This document shows, one piece after another, positions 35,462 through 47,868 of a stretch of DNA of 64,000 nt (position 1 is the first letter of the stretch; each line of letters starts with the position of its first letter). The notes beneath the pieces were generated by a model that was not told the DNA's origin, did not search any database, and worked only from the letters and a program-made list of their open reading frames with translations. This stretch comes from Nymphalis io. Taxonomy: Eukaryota > Arthropoda > Insecta > Lepidoptera > Nymphalidae. The stretch lies in contig NC_065918.1 of NCBI RefSeq assembly GCF_905147045.1, positions 620,001 to 684,000 on the forward strand, in the 5' to 3' direction. A program made the translations under genes and the position numbers.

Positions 35462-36651
35462 ATGTAAAAGAAAATATAAAAGGAAAAATATTTTCCATTT
35501 AGTGTTGATAAGAAAATCGTAAGGAAATTCTGTAACAGATTTATAGTGGAATAGAGCATAGGTATAAGCTCCAAACCTTATTTGAAAGAAGAAATGGCTG
35601 TACCGTATGATTATGTATTTAACTTAAATGCCTCGAGAGCTTAATTACCGACTTATAAGACTGCGAATCTTAAGATCCTCGGTTCAATTGGGCCAAAGAA
35701 AATCTTTAAGGTTTTTCTGCCAATATATTCGCAGAAGCATCGACAATTTGAAAGTTTTGAAGCTAAAAATTGTCATAAACAGAATATTATCCATGAATTA
35801 CTGACAAATACTTTGTAATACGGATTAATGTAGAACCCCGTCAATCACAATTAAATCTAGTAGCGAGTCAAGCACGACTCAAGTAAGTTCACATCTAAGT
35901 AAATTAACACACTACTAAACGAAAAAATACGATCGTAGCTTTTCATTGCTGTGTCGTACGAGTGTGTTAGGATTTTAATTTCGTAGGAATAATATAATAA
36001 ACTATTAATTATTATTAAATCATTTAATTAAAATAATAATGTAACGCAGTGTAAATTATATACTGGGATTTATCGATTTTACGGATATCATTGATTTAAT
36101 ACATAATATAAAGATACATTATGTTTTACAAGTGGGTTTTTTATATGTTTGTAATAGAAATACATTGGTTATTATTGTCGGATAATCATTCGATTATTAA
36201 TTGAATAAAAAATTTGAATTAATGTTGCCTTGACGAACAACGACAAATGAATTATATTGTTACTTAAGAGACTTTGCCATTCCGCCTTATAAATGTGCTT
36301 TGAAGCAGAGATAGCTTAATAAAATAAGAAACTAATTCGATAAACGCCCAAACTACTTCTGAATGGGCTGTTCGCCAAGTCCAGATGGCGAGACGATTGG
36401 CGCAACAAGTGTTTGAACAGTAAAGGAGCTTTCCTTTCATTAATCACTTAATATCCTCAAATATCCAAAGAAAACCCGAGTATTTATAAAATTAAGTATG
36501 TAATTATATTTATATTCTTGTAATATAAAGTATTCTTTTAAATTTGATCTAAGCACATATATTTAGGACGTATGCTTTAAAGTTGTTTTAAAATGAAAAA
36601 TAAAAACTCAAAACAAAACCAAATTGCTTAACCTAAAATAATAATAATACA

Positions 36652-36815
36652 CAGGTGCACTCTCTATTCCCTAGCTCTCACAATCCAATGGGACTGCAAT
36701 TCGACACGACCGAAAATAGTTCAGCCGCACAACCGACTTTCAACTTCCAGACTCCGGGCTGCTACTGAGAATTTTCTGACAGAAAAACCCAATAAAAGAG
36801 TTATTGGCCCAACGC
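36652..36815 (-). mobile_element. SINE family A, partial
   Basis: Blocks AGGTGCACTCTCTATTCCCT, TTCCAGACTCCGGGCTGC and TCTGACAGAAAAACCCAATA are present. Both the 3' end and the tRNA-like head are missing, and the middle has a deletion near GCACAACCGACTTTC. Confidence 0.8.
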
Positions 36816-37636
36816 ATAAGTATGGCCGTTTAGTTAGATACGTAGGCTACTGTTAAACAAAACTTTATTCAACAATCATTAATATTAAATATGAGGTAGT
36901 TTACCTCGTATGTAATAATATACTATTTACAAATAACTTAAATCAGCGCGATGCTATGAATTCTAACCGTTTTAATATCCCGTAAAGTAATATGAGCGTT
37001 GTTTTCAATTACGAGTACTTTAATTAGAAGTACGGTGAGTACCGGTCTTTTATAATTGTTTTATTACTGTCTTTTGATATGAAACATTTTTCTCCGAAAC
37101 ATTTTAGATAATGAAAATAGTTGGGTCATGTCGTTCAAATTTATGTTATCTCGATTTCTTATATTTTTTGGTAACATACATAGTTCTTGTACTAATAACA
37201 ATTGAAACTGTACCTAATTATAATCGAATGTTAATTCGCTTTAGAAAACAAACATTTATATAAGGATATATAGACAAATATTTTTAAAATGCCATAAATT
37301 CCAATATTTTTTTAAATGTAAAATATAAAAAATAGTAGAATTTGTATATAGTATAAGAAACACTTATTTGTTAAAGTTTTTATAACTCTATAAACACAAT
37401 AATAATTACATTATTAAAAGTAATACTAACATCGAAATTAAGTTAAACGTGAAGGAAGGCACGCACATGGTGGGAAAAGCCTGCATTAGTTAATTAAAAA
37501 AAAATGATTTGTTAAAATAACGCGAAGTGACGTTATAGTTATTTGAAAAATGCGTAACTTTTATTTCAAAATCATTATGTTTAGTTGTTCTTACCGGACC
37601 TTTAATTAATAATATTGATAGATATGAGATAGGATG

Positions 37637-37668
37637 ATGTTCAGAAAAAGATATCATTTTCTGAACAT
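37637..37668. repeat. Perfect 12-bp inverted repeat, 8-nt loop
   Basis: ATGTTCAGAAAA and its exact reverse complement flank AGATATCA. Confidence 0.95.
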
Positions 37669-37799
37669 TACCCATTTCTAAACTAAGATAATTTAACAAA
37701 ATCGCATTGCAACATGAGTTATTGTTGATGTAGATATATTTTTTTAATAAATATCCCCATTTAAAACTAATAAAATTATGTTCAATGTGTTTAAATTTA

Positions 37800-37827
37800 A
37801 GTAACAAAGGAAATATCCTTTGTTACT
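37800..37827. repeat. Perfect 12-bp inverted repeat, 4-nt loop
   Basis: AGTAACAAAGGA and its exact reverse complement flank AATA. It lies only ~130 nt from the previous inverted repeat. Confidence 0.95.
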
Positions 37828-37866
37828 AAACTTACTGCAGAAATAACAACGTACTGGCGTGTATAA

Positions 37867-37884
37867 CACACACACACACACACA
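37867..37884. repeat. (CA)n microsatellite
   Basis: About nine CA units. Confidence 0.9.
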
Positions 37885-38159
37885 AATACACATCACATAT
37901 TTAGTAATTATGATATAGTAGAGCACTCATACACTTGTATTAGATAAACGACGCTAATCCACGCAACGTTTTGTTTGCCTTTGTTAGACGCTATGTAAAG
38001 GAACTAATATAACTTAATCCACTTGACACTGAACAGAAAATTTCAGCTAAATATTCTTATTTAAATTTTGGGCACAATTTTTATATTAGTTGCAGAATAT
38101 CGAGCATATATCTAGACATTTTACAGTCCAATAATAATCAAAATATTATTATAAATGTG

Positions 38160-38342
38160 ACTAGCTTTACACTGTCTGTCAATTTGTTGGCACATCACGA
38201 ATCCGCCACTGCAAAGATCGTAATAAACTTTGAAATAGAATAGCCTGGGACCTGGATAATAGACATAACATAATAGCATACATTACGGGTTTTATGGTTT
38301 CAAGATCTACAGGACGCGAATGGAGTCGCGGCTGACAGCTAA
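38160..38342 (+). mobile_element. Helitron-like 3' end, second type
   Basis: Ends CAGCTAA before T, a CTRR|T terminus, with a CGCGA ... TCGCG hairpin ~11 nt before it. Its body differs from the 4.5-kb Helitron. The left limit is approximate (CTAGCTTTACACTGTCTGTC). Confidence 0.55.
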
Positions 38343-39236
38343 TATCTCATATTATTGTATTTCAAAGAGTTATAGCTAGTGAGAATTACCATTAACTTAA
38401 CAGCTTGATGTCATGGACTGTAAATAGTGGTTGCTATTATTTTTTATAAAACTGTATAAATACAATACGACGTATGTACGATCAGCTGACACTGATAAAA
38501 TAACTAACTCATACAATACCCACACTAACACGCAATAATTATATATTAGTGTATTAACATGATTAAGGGTTAATTTACAAAGAAATTCGACTTGGCACTA
38601 CTAAATGTTGCTTAAACTTAAGTAAGGTGAGTTCGAACCGATCTAGTTCAGCGTCAACTAATGATGCGACTTATCCCAGCCAACTTTAGGGAGAACGCTG
38701 GGGTCCGTATAGCTGTGCAAATTTTACAGAAAATGACAATAAAGTTTAGTATTCATAATTGGCGTAACGTAGTTTTAGTTAGTATTCTGAGGTATTATTA
38801 TTAAAATTGCTGTTCCTGTAATGCAAAGGAATCTATTAAAAGTTTTTTTTACTAAAATAATTCGATAGTTTATATATACCAAGGGTTTTTATTCGAATGA
38901 TACTATTTCAATGTTACCTCTGTTTCTTAAGCTAATTCATTCTTGTGCTAAGAGTACTAGAATATCCCGAGGGACTACTACAATAGAAATTGGAAATTGT
39001 TATACGAGTCTTACTCTTTTGTGCCTTTGAGATACGACTGAAAAATTCAATAAATGAAATGAATACATGTTTCTGCACATAAAGTTAAAATATAAAAAAA
39101 TACTAATTGTATTATTGTTTATTTTCTGAAATTATATGTAACGAATAAAATTTAAAATAATTGTACGTAATATTTACACGAACAAAGAAATAATTGTTTA
39201 ATCAACTAATATCCTGGGACATTATTCACACACGGC

Positions 39237-39752
39237 CATCTAATCCCAAATTAAAGCAGAGCTTGTGCTATGAAAACCAGACAACTGATATACTAAATAT
39301 ACTTTTATTTTGTAAATACATACTTATGTAGATAATTACACCCAGGCCTTTTTTATAGAATAGGAAGGTGGACGAGCATATGGGCCACCTGATGGAAATT
39401 CACCAACGTCTATAGACATTGGTATAGTAAGAAATTTTAATCATCACTTACATCGCCAATGCGCCACCAACCTTGGGAACTATGATGTTTTATCCCTTGT
39501 GCCTGTAATTCCACAGACTCACTCACCCTTCAAACTGGAACACAACAATACCAAGTACTGCTGTTTTGCGGTAGAATATCTGATGAGTGGGCGGTACCTA
39601 ACCAGACGAGCTTACACAAAGCCCTACTACCAGTGAACTAATGTTTGTGAAACAGACATGTTTATGCACACAAATGTCTGTCCTGGATGGGAATTGAGCC
39701 CAAAACCTCCAGCGTGAAAGCAAAGTATCTACAAACCACTCCAACCGGCTCG
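39237..39752 (-). mobile_element. SINE family D copy, split by a family B insertion
   Basis: The two outer pieces together match the family D copy at 54.8 kb in reverse: left TTAAAGCAGAGCTTGTGCTA and GTAGATAATTACACCCAGG; right GAAACAGACATGTTTATGCA and the tRNA-like head CCACTCCAACCGGCTCG. Between them (39348-39636) sits a family B copy. Confidence 0.85.
39348..39636 (-). mobile_element. Family B repeat nested in SINE D
   Basis: Contains CTTTTTTATAGAATAGGAAG, GACGAGCATATGGGCCACCT, TACTGCTGTTTTGCGGTAG and CTTACACAAAGCCCTACTAC, covering the full family B length. The T-rich end marks its 3' side. No clear target duplication was read at the joints. Confidence 0.88.
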
Positions 39753-40607
39753 CCATACTCGTTTAACCAACTAACCTTTTTGTAAATATAAAAATTCTTA
39801 GTAATTAAAACCAACTTTTAACTCTGTTATTCGCAAACTTTAACGATGTACAGAATTCAGAAAAGTATCCGAGTCTTCTCACTTACGAAAGGTGCATTCT
39901 AAATTAAGTTCGTACTTTCGTTTTTGAAATATGTGAAGTCAGAAATTAACTTTCACAGTCACCCGTTCCGCATTCGAGATATGGAAAATCACTTAGGTAT
40001 ATGATTACATCACATTTGTGGCGAACAAACAAAAGCTCGTAATGTCTCATTGTTGGAAAAAGAACACTTCTTAAAAATACGTTTTGGAGTTTATTCCACC
40101 ATGCAGAACTTAGTGCACTCATGTGGAGGGAATTCCTAAGCATGCAGGTTTCCTTATGAGAATTTCCTTAATTGTCGAACGAATTTGACGTTATTGACAG
40201 CTAAAGTCACAGGTAGTTAATGAAAAATTAAAAACTATTGAATTAAATTTCCTTGTATTTTTAATCCTTATTAAAAATAAAAAAACGTTCAATCGATTGT
40301 ATTAAAATATTGCTGGAACATTCCATTAGCATGAATTTGCGATATTGGTATCGGAGAGTTGTTTACAAAACCAATACAATAGAGGCATTGCAACCTTGTC
40401 GACAATTGGTGATTATTGGATAAATATTCGTCTTAATTTACAGACTGTAGGTTGCGATTGATAGCATAAATTTTCAGGTAGGGATTTAAAAATCTTTGTT
40501 GGCATTGACTCTTAGTAAATGGTTACGGGGTAAATTATAATGGTAACAATTGTTTTGCATAAACCACTCGTTCTAGATTGGATTAAGAAGAGCGGTCAAT
40601 CAATCAA

Positions 40608-42200
40608 TCAACAGCCAATCGTTGTCCACTGCTGAACATAGGCCTCTCCCAAGGTGCGCCAAAGCTCCCTGTCCTCCGCCTTCCGCATCCAGTTGGTGCC
40701 CGCCACCTTCTTAAGGTCGTCGGTCCACCTGGCTGGAGGGCGCCCCACGCTGCGCTTGCCGATTCGCGGTCTCCACTCTAGGACTCGTCTGCTCCAACGG
40801 CCATCGGTCCTACGACATACGTGACCAGCCCACTGCCACTTCAGCCTGCTAATTTTGCAAGCTATGTCGGTGACTCCGGTTCTATTCCGAATAATCTCAT
40901 TTCTGATCTTATCCTTCAAAGATACTCCGAGCATAGCTCGCTCCATAGCACGCTGAGCGACTTTGAATTTGTGGACTAGTCCCGCAGTTAGTGTCCACGT
41001 TTCGGCACCGTATGTCATGGCAGGCAAGACGCATTGGTTGAAGATTTTCGTCTTCAAACATTGCGGTATAGACGACTTAAGGACTTGACGAAGGTTGCCA
41101 AATGCTGCCCATCCCAAGCGAATTCTTCGATCGGCTTCCTTCTCGAAGTTGTTCCTACCGACTTGTATTATCTGTCCTAGGTAGGTATATTCACTAACAA
41201 CTTCGAGAGGTTTCCCCTCGACGTATATCGGTCCCGGCACGACATGCCTATTGAACATGACCTTGGTCTTGTCCAAGTTCATACCGAGACCGACACACCG
41301 GGAAGACTCGCCTAGGCTACGCAGCATTTCGGTGAGTTGTTCCAGCGACTCTTCTATGATGACGATATCGTCGGCAAATCGAAGGTGTGAGATGTACTCG
41401 CCGTTTACATTGACTCCATACCTAGTCCAATCCAGCGTTTTAAAAACGTCTTCCAACGCGTTGGTGAACAGTTTCGGGGATATTACATCCCCCTGTCTCA
41501 CCCCTCTGCGCAGTTGGATCGCCTTCGTCTTACAGTCCTGAATGTGGACAGTCATTGTAGTGGCGTTGTACAGACATCTCAGTACCTCGATATATCTCCA
41601 ATCGATATGACATCTCTGCAATGAGTCGAGCACTGCCCAGGTTTCGATGGAGTCGAAGGCTTTCTCGTAGTCCACAAATGCCATACACAGCGGCTGATTG
41701 CACTCTTCGGTCTTCTGCACAATCTGCCGAACAGTATGGATGTGGTCCACGATGCTGTAGCCTGATCGAAAGCCGGCTTGCTCTGGGGGCTGGAACTCGT
41801 CAAGTCGTCTGGCGAGACGGTTCGTGACGACTCTTGAGCACAGCTTATACACGTGACTCAGGAGGGAGATTGGTCTGTAGTTTTTCAAGAGGGTTTTATC
41901 ACCTTTCTTGAAAAACAGTACCACCTCACTCCCGCTCCACGTTTCCGGGGTCTTGCCATGTTGAATGACGGAATTAAAGAGGCTTGCTAGCTCTTTCAGG
42001 ACCGGAGTCCCGCCTGCCTTAAGCAACTCTGTTGTGATTCCGTCATCTCCCAGAGCTTTGTTGTTTTTAAGCTGTTCTAGAGCCGCCCTAATCTCTCCTT
42101 GGTCAACGACCGGGAGCTCCTCGGAGTAATGGCGCATAAGAGGGGCGCGCTGGTCATCAATACTGATTCCCACGGGTTTATCCGATCTTGATGAGAACAA
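40608..42200 (-). pseudogene. RTE reverse transcriptase domain (3' half of ORF)
   Basis: A 530-codon open stretch. Motifs in order: NNKALGDDGITTELLKAGG near residue 50, LLKNYRPISLLSHVYKL near 105, MAFVDYEKAFDSIE near 175, GVRQGDVISPKLF near 230 and the catalytic FADD near 275. The C terminus carries RLKWQWAGHVCRR and GRPPARWTDDLKKVAG, hallmarks of RTE/BovB-like elements in insects. The start is not a real initiation site: an in-frame TAA at ~42206-42208 replaces the Tyr codon of a VERFY-QLFSS stretch, and the frame continues upstream. Confidence 0.92.
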
Positions 42201-42206
42201 CTGCCC

Positions 42207-42865
42207 TTAAAACCTCTCTACTTCTCCGACAATCTCAGGCCTAGAGGTAACGACCCCACCATTTTCAGTTTTAAGTTTTGTCAGACGCGGCCTCCCAAAC
42301 TTGCGAGCGAACACTTTCGATTCCCGATTTTGCTCAATCGCAGCCTTGATGGCACGGGTATTGGAGCGTCGGAGATCGTGTCGCGTCAGCGTTTTTATTG
42401 TTCGGTTTAAGGCCTTATCTGACAAAAACGATGGTAGTTCTCGTCGTTTTCTCATGAGCTCGAGTGTCTCAGCAGAGAGTTTTGGTGCGTTGTCTCTTCT
42501 TTGTGGTGGAAAACACTTGCGGGATGTTTTGCAGTATTTTGACCAGCATGTCGGTTCTCTCATCAATGCTGCTTATGGTTTCCAACGCGGTGAATTGATT
42601 TTGAAGTTCCATTTGGAACTTTTCGGAGCCTTGAGCAGCTTGGAGCATGGTAGGTCGGAGAGTCGACCTCATCATTCTCGATCTTTCGGCTTTTAAGTTG
42701 ATATTTAGAGTGCCTCGAACCAAGCGGTGATCACTTCCGGTATTAAACCTGTTGATCACTGAGACATTTCTAAATATGTGCCTTTTATTCGAAATGATAA
42801 AGTCTATCTCGTTCCTTGTCACGTTATCGGGGCTTCGCCAGGTCCACCTCCTCTGAGGCTTCTTT
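42207..42865 (-). pseudogene. RTE endonuclease end and connector, frameshifted
   Basis: The minus strand encodes KKPQRRWTWRSPDN, then EIDFIISNKRHIF and SDHRLVRGTLNI. SDH is the C-terminal catalytic motif of the endonuclease. The frame shifts at about 42505-42513, then resumes as CFPPQRRDNAPKLSAE with a basic helical connector ending EIVGEVERF before the nonsense codon. Text before RRWTWRS is the 3' edge of the inversion junction. Confidence 0.85.
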
Positions 42866-42932
42866 TGAAAGAAGTAGAAGAAGAAGTGCCGTGGAGTACC
42901 GGCTTAGAATAGTACTCCCCCAATCTCATCCC

Positions 42933-42960
42933 GTGGGTGTCGTAAGAGGCGACTGAGGGA
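42933..42960 (+). other. LINE 5' leader motif in RTE
   Basis: The 28-nt block centred on GTCGTAAGAGGCGAC differs at two positions from the one at 681-708. It lies ~115 nt upstream of the endonuclease ATG. Confidence 0.75.
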
Positions 42961-43075
42961 CGGGGAAAAGGGGGGATGGGCAGCAGCGTCCCCCCTCCCA
43001 TAAACATCTTACCCCCCTACTGCGCTCGCCAACACGCCTGCCCAGCGCGGCGAGTAAGGGCAAACCCCTCCCTTA

Positions 43076-43693
43076 ATGGCAGATGCGCCCAAAAAAAGGC
43101 CCCCAGTTACCGGCAAGCCCGCTAGGCCCGACCAAGGTAGCGGTCGCGGTATCGGCAGGGCAGGGGTTGCTAAGAATCACCGGTTCACGTCAGGCTACCG
43201 TATAAAACGACTGCACATGGCAACGTATAATGGACGCTCGATGAGGCTGGACCATCACCTCGCCGAATTAGAAGTAGAGTTAAGTCATATAAACTGGCAT
43301 ATACTGGGGTTATCTGAAGTCCGAAGACAGGGGGAGGACACGATAACTCTAGAGTCCGGTAACTTACTCTACTTCCGCGAAGGTGATAACCTCTCCCAGG
43401 GTGGTGTCGGTTTTCTAGTCAAAAAGGATCTCATTAGCAGCATTGTGGAAATCAGTAGTGTGTCGAACCCGGTAGCGTACCTTGTCCTAAAACTTTCCGA
43501 CAGGTACTCCCTGAAGGTCGTACAGGTATATGCGCCAACTTCGACATACTCTGATGATGTGGTCGAAGCGATGTACGAGGACATCGCAAAGGCCCTCAAC
43601 GACACCTCGAAGGCCCACTACAATGTTGTTATGAATCGAAAGTCGGACCTTACGGCTTGGGCTGCTGACATCACAGGGGGCAAATGCTGGTAA
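43076..43693 (+). pseudogene. RTE endonuclease N-terminal half (inverted segment)
   Basis: The ORF starts MADAPKKRPPVTGKPARP, a basic leader, then HMATYNGRSM (catalytic Asn region), LGLSEVRRQGE (catalytic Glu), LSQGGVGFLVKKDL, VVQVYAPTSTYSDD and HYNVVM. The expected GDFNAK catalytic motif after NVVM is deleted, so the enzyme is dead. After NRKSDLT the frame is disturbed; downstream text in another frame reads MLVNFLEAQGLFF up to the insertion edge. Confidence 0.88.
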
Positions 43694-44511
43694 ACTTTCT
43701 CGAAGCGCAGGGGCTTTTTTTGAGAAGAGCGGTGCTGCTGGGAAATATATAAGTATAAATATAACGTATAAATATAAGTATTTAATATATTATTTATGGT
43801 TCATGTTTGAATCTCAATCAATTAATCTCAGTCAATCTTTATATTACTAACATAATACGATTTCATATTTTATGTAACTTCGAGGAATTTATTATATTAT
43901 TAAAAATATAAATATAATTTGTCTATTATATATAAACAAACATGATCCTTAAAACACCAATCTCGGTATGACTGCTGACTTGAATAAACATGTTACGGCT
44001 TCCTCAATTCGTGTTTGTTGCTGATTTATTCAAATCATGATGTTGTAATTCATCGCAGGACACGATGGTGATTAAAAATACCCACATATTCTAACCACAC
44101 ACATTGATACTCTGCGAGGCTCAGTATATTTACAGCTAAAATGAATTGTGATGCCCGTGTATGGCCCAATAAATACTTGTATAACATTTGTCACACAAAT
44201 ATCTAACCGTAAAATGTGCTCAATGTGTGACGAAACAATGACTGTTGGGTTAGAAATCCATTAAATATTTTGACTAGGATATATTACTAGATGCCTAGAC
44301 TAAGAGTCGAAAAGAAATTTTAATTATAAGATACTTTCTTTATGTGGCAATGTAAGTATCGTCGTAAAAGCTACAAATGCGACAATTGAAGCGTCAATCT
44401 TTGTAATGCTTTCTTTAACTTAAAAACATCAGTTCTTACAAGAACACTTCTCTCTGTATAAATATTTTCGCGTTTATTGAATTTTAGTTTAACCAAATTT
44501 AAGGAAGACCT

Positions 44512-44590
44512 ACTGGAAGGTGGCCAATGGGCCAAATTATGGTAATGCGCTCCATCGCCCATAGACATTGGCGCTGTAAATATTAATCAT
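44512..44590 (-). repeat. Family B fragment
   Basis: GGAAGGTGGCCAATGGGCC and CATAGACATTGGCGCTGTAA match the 3' part of family B in reverse; the rest is absent. Confidence 0.7.
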
Positions 44591-45850
44591 TCATATTATT
44601 TATTAGTTTCATTATATATGTTGTTGTTGTCATTTACACCGTTGTTAACTTCCTATTATTTCAAACAGTATTCATCCTTATCCAAAAAAGTGGTCTGGGT
44701 AGGACCCGGGTGGTCGGTCCTCACGACTTTCCAGTGGCAATAGTAAAAATAATATAAATTTTTTCAGTTATATTTATTAGCATGATAAAAAATTGAGTCT
44801 ATCGATTTTACTCAAAATCTAATCAACGCTAGAATTTGTAATTCTGCGTCGAATGCAATTAGCCTCATCTCGATATCATTTTTGTTAAAGAAATAATCGT
44901 GAAAAAAAATCCGAGCGCACCTACACACACACGGACATCCTCTTAAAAACATGCAATGGACTCTAATGATCTTGAAACGTGGAGAAACGTCAAAATTCGG
45001 GATTCATAAAATGGGTTCGCTCATTACAAAAACCTTTTACTGAGATGTTAATAACAAATGGATTAATTATAAATCTTTACTGAAAATAAAACTTAACATT
45101 TTAACTTTACAATTAGAATTACTGCTTTCTTTGTTTTAAAATATACTATTTCTCATGATTATATACGTAACTCCACTACTCGTATTAATTTAGGTTAGTA
45201 TTTATTTATATTAAAATATATTTTAATGAATACGTAACACAGGATGACAGACTGTTTCATACTACAAAAAATAAAAATATATTTTAATAAAAAGCGAATG
45301 GATCTTTTGTATTACTCTTGATCAAATTTTTATTTTTGAAAACGTTTGATTTTTTATCCAATATCACGATTGTATGTTTTCTCGAAACGGATTTAAAACT
45401 ATTGCTTGTCAGCGTTTATTCTACATCGAATCCGTTGTATGTCCATGCACACAGAATTGGTTGCTATTTTTTGAACGAAATAGAAAACCTGTATACAAGA
45501 ACATATTATTTTTATTTTTGCAGCTGCAACGGCTTTTTGATTCAACAAACGAGATTAACTTATCCTGTGATAAAACCATTAAAAACACGTTTCGCAGCTA
45601 ATTCTATTTTTTAACTTAATTTATTTGAATAAATAAATCGAAGGCAGATATAAATCTTACTAATATAGATGACAGCTAATAAAATATAGTGTTATTTTGT
45701 CTGCATAATTTCATTTAAATAATTTCTTTACATAATAGGTAGGTTTCTTGATCATGTTATTGGAGTAAAACAAAATTATTTTAGGCACAATGAAAGGGAA
45801 ATTTCACTCGTAATTAGTTACAATGTTTGTATTTTATCTAATTTAGTAGT

Positions 45851-46088
45851 AGTCGAGATGGCCTAGTGGCGAGAACACGTGAATCTTAAGTGATGTTTAC
45901 GGTTGCAAAACCAGGCACTGCCATTGAATTTTGAATTGCTTAATTAGTGCATAAAATACATCGTGGGGAAACCTGTGTGCGGTTTTGTGGATACACATAT
46001 AATATACACAAATCCGCATGAGAAAAGTTTGGTGTGATACGCTTCAAACCTTTTCAAAAAGAGATGAGGCCCAGCAGTGGGATATATA
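45851..46088 (+). mobile_element. SINE family C copy, diverged
   Basis: Begins AGTCGAGATGGCCTAGTGGC (tRNA-like A box), then AACACGTGAATCTTAAGTGA, ATCGTGGGGAAACCTGTG and ends GAGATGAGGCCCAGCAGTGG. The stretch between the GAAACCTG and CTTCAAACC blocks is shortened. Confidence 0.8.
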
Positions 46089-47576
46089 GAGGCTATTTAA
46101 GATATCGTTTAATCTTATATGATTATTATTTATTATTTGTATTATATGCACTTGCGGTCCTTTTTCGTGTGCTAAGGCTAATCCTATTGTCATTATTGAG
46201 GATTATCTTAAATAATTTAGTAAATAGCAACTAATAATATTTTCTTGGCAGGATTTTTATTGTGCAGCGTTTAACATTAAGCCAAGTTATTGTACCCTTG
46301 GGAAATCACTATTTCCCTTTTATCTTCTTCGGGAAACATACGGGAGGTAATCTCGGAGAAATGTGTCATCTTCGTCATCGTTTGTTGGCCCTTATCCTAC
46401 TGGATACTGCAAAATAAATTGTATTTGACAAATATTTACAGCGTGCAGTAGTCTGACCTCGATCTACATTGGAGATGCTTTTTTTTGGCTTCCTACCATC
46501 AAAAGACCTCCCCTTGCACTTAGTGCTGACATTATTGATGGGTGCGCTTTACATCAATGGATCGATACACCCGAAACCGCATGATTTCTTAGAAAACACT
46601 ATACTCTACTGAAATTTTCTACTATTTAAGGGGTAAAATGGTACCCCAAAAGATAAGAGGTAACGAACATAGTAAAAATAGTAATATATATATGTTCGAG
46701 AATATTATAATGACACCAACAAAAATCAAACTCTAAACACTACAGTACGAGTTAAATCAAGTAATGAGGTGGTAGCTATACAAGGAATATATTGTTGATA
46801 GGACTTTGAATATAAATCAACTTACAACTATACCATCTGTTGAACATTTCTTTAAAGCTTACGATGTCAATGTTAAATGCGTACCAACAAGGAAAGCTTG
46901 GACCGCGTCAGAGCACTTCTAGTCCGCACGATGTATCATAACATAATGCAAGCTATCTCCTCTTTACCAGCACTAATGCCAATTGCACAATTGCTTTTAG
47001 TTGTCAATTGACATAAAGTGTAGATAATAACGACCTTTACAATGTATTTATTTTTATCGTAACCACCCTTTTTATTTAAACATAGTTTTGAAGCTTTTGA
47101 AAATATATTCTATATTAATTACTTAACTACTCATGTCGGAATATTTTACGCTGTTCATCCATGATTACCTTATCTTATTTCGGAGAAAGAAGATTTTGCA
47201 AGTCAAACAGGTAAACAAACTCCACAGTTAGTATATAAAAATTCCGTTTTAACATTGGATTTACGGAACCATAAAAGTATAAATGGTAAAAACATATATG
47301 AGATTTAATATCATACATCAAATTTCCTTATTCTAAGTAATTTTTTTGGGTGAAGTAAATTATTTCTCGGTATTGCTTGTTGTTTTTATATAATATATTA
47401 AATGGTTATTTTCGTGAAAATGTAAATGTTAAATGCCTCGCAGTGTAGTGGTTATTTTATAAAGCTCCCGAGGTACAGGGTTGGAAATTCCTAGCCTCGA
47501 TTCGTCACCACCAATAGGAACTGAGATGTTACGTACACTGTGCTTGTGCCTGTGTTATCGGAACACACTAACACTA

Positions 47577-47868
47577 ACAGCCTGTGATGTCCCACTGCTG
47601 GGCTAAGGCCTCCTCTCTCTTTTTGAGGTGAAGGTTTGGAGCTTATTTCACCACGCTGCTCCAATTCGGGTTGGTGGAATACACATGTAGAATATACACA
47701 GAAATTCAGTGAAATTAGACACATGCAGGTTTCCTCGCGATGTTTTCCTTCACCGTCAAGCACGATATGAATTATAATCACATGAAAATTCAGCGGTGCT
47801 TGCCCGGATTTCAAACCACGATCGTCGGTTAAGATTCACGCGTTCTTACCACTGGGCCATCTCGGCTT
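47577..47868 (-). mobile_element. SINE family C copy, nearly complete
   Basis: Read on the plus strand it starts CAGCCTGTGATGTCCCACTG and CTGGGCTAAGGCCTCC (3' end of the SINE). It continues through CACCACGCTGCTCCAATTCG and CACATGCAGGTTTCC to the reversed head CGTTCTTACCACTGGGCCA, TCTCGGCTT. Confidence 0.92.

Larger units (their letters stand above)
40597..43722 (-). mobile_element. RTE-clade LINE with inverted 5' half (twin priming)
   Basis: The 3' half lies on the minus strand (40597 to ~42865): a (TCAA)n-type tail, reverse transcriptase and the endonuclease-RT connector. The 5' half lies on the plus strand (~42880-43722): 5' leader and endonuclease. AGAAGAGCGGT flanks the whole unit at 40586-40596 and 43723-43733, an 11-bp target duplication. 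The two breakpoints are nearly adjacent in the element (the GLFF end of one half, the FFQKKP start of the other). All of this fits one retrotransposition event with twin priming. Frameshifts and stops make the copy inactive. Confidence 0.92.

Noticed and set aside
45318..45614. Overlapping 98- and 75-codon open frames on the plus strand
   Set aside because: AT-rich, hydrophobic low-complexity translation without a domain; no flanking gene signals apart from a chance TTTTTGCAG.
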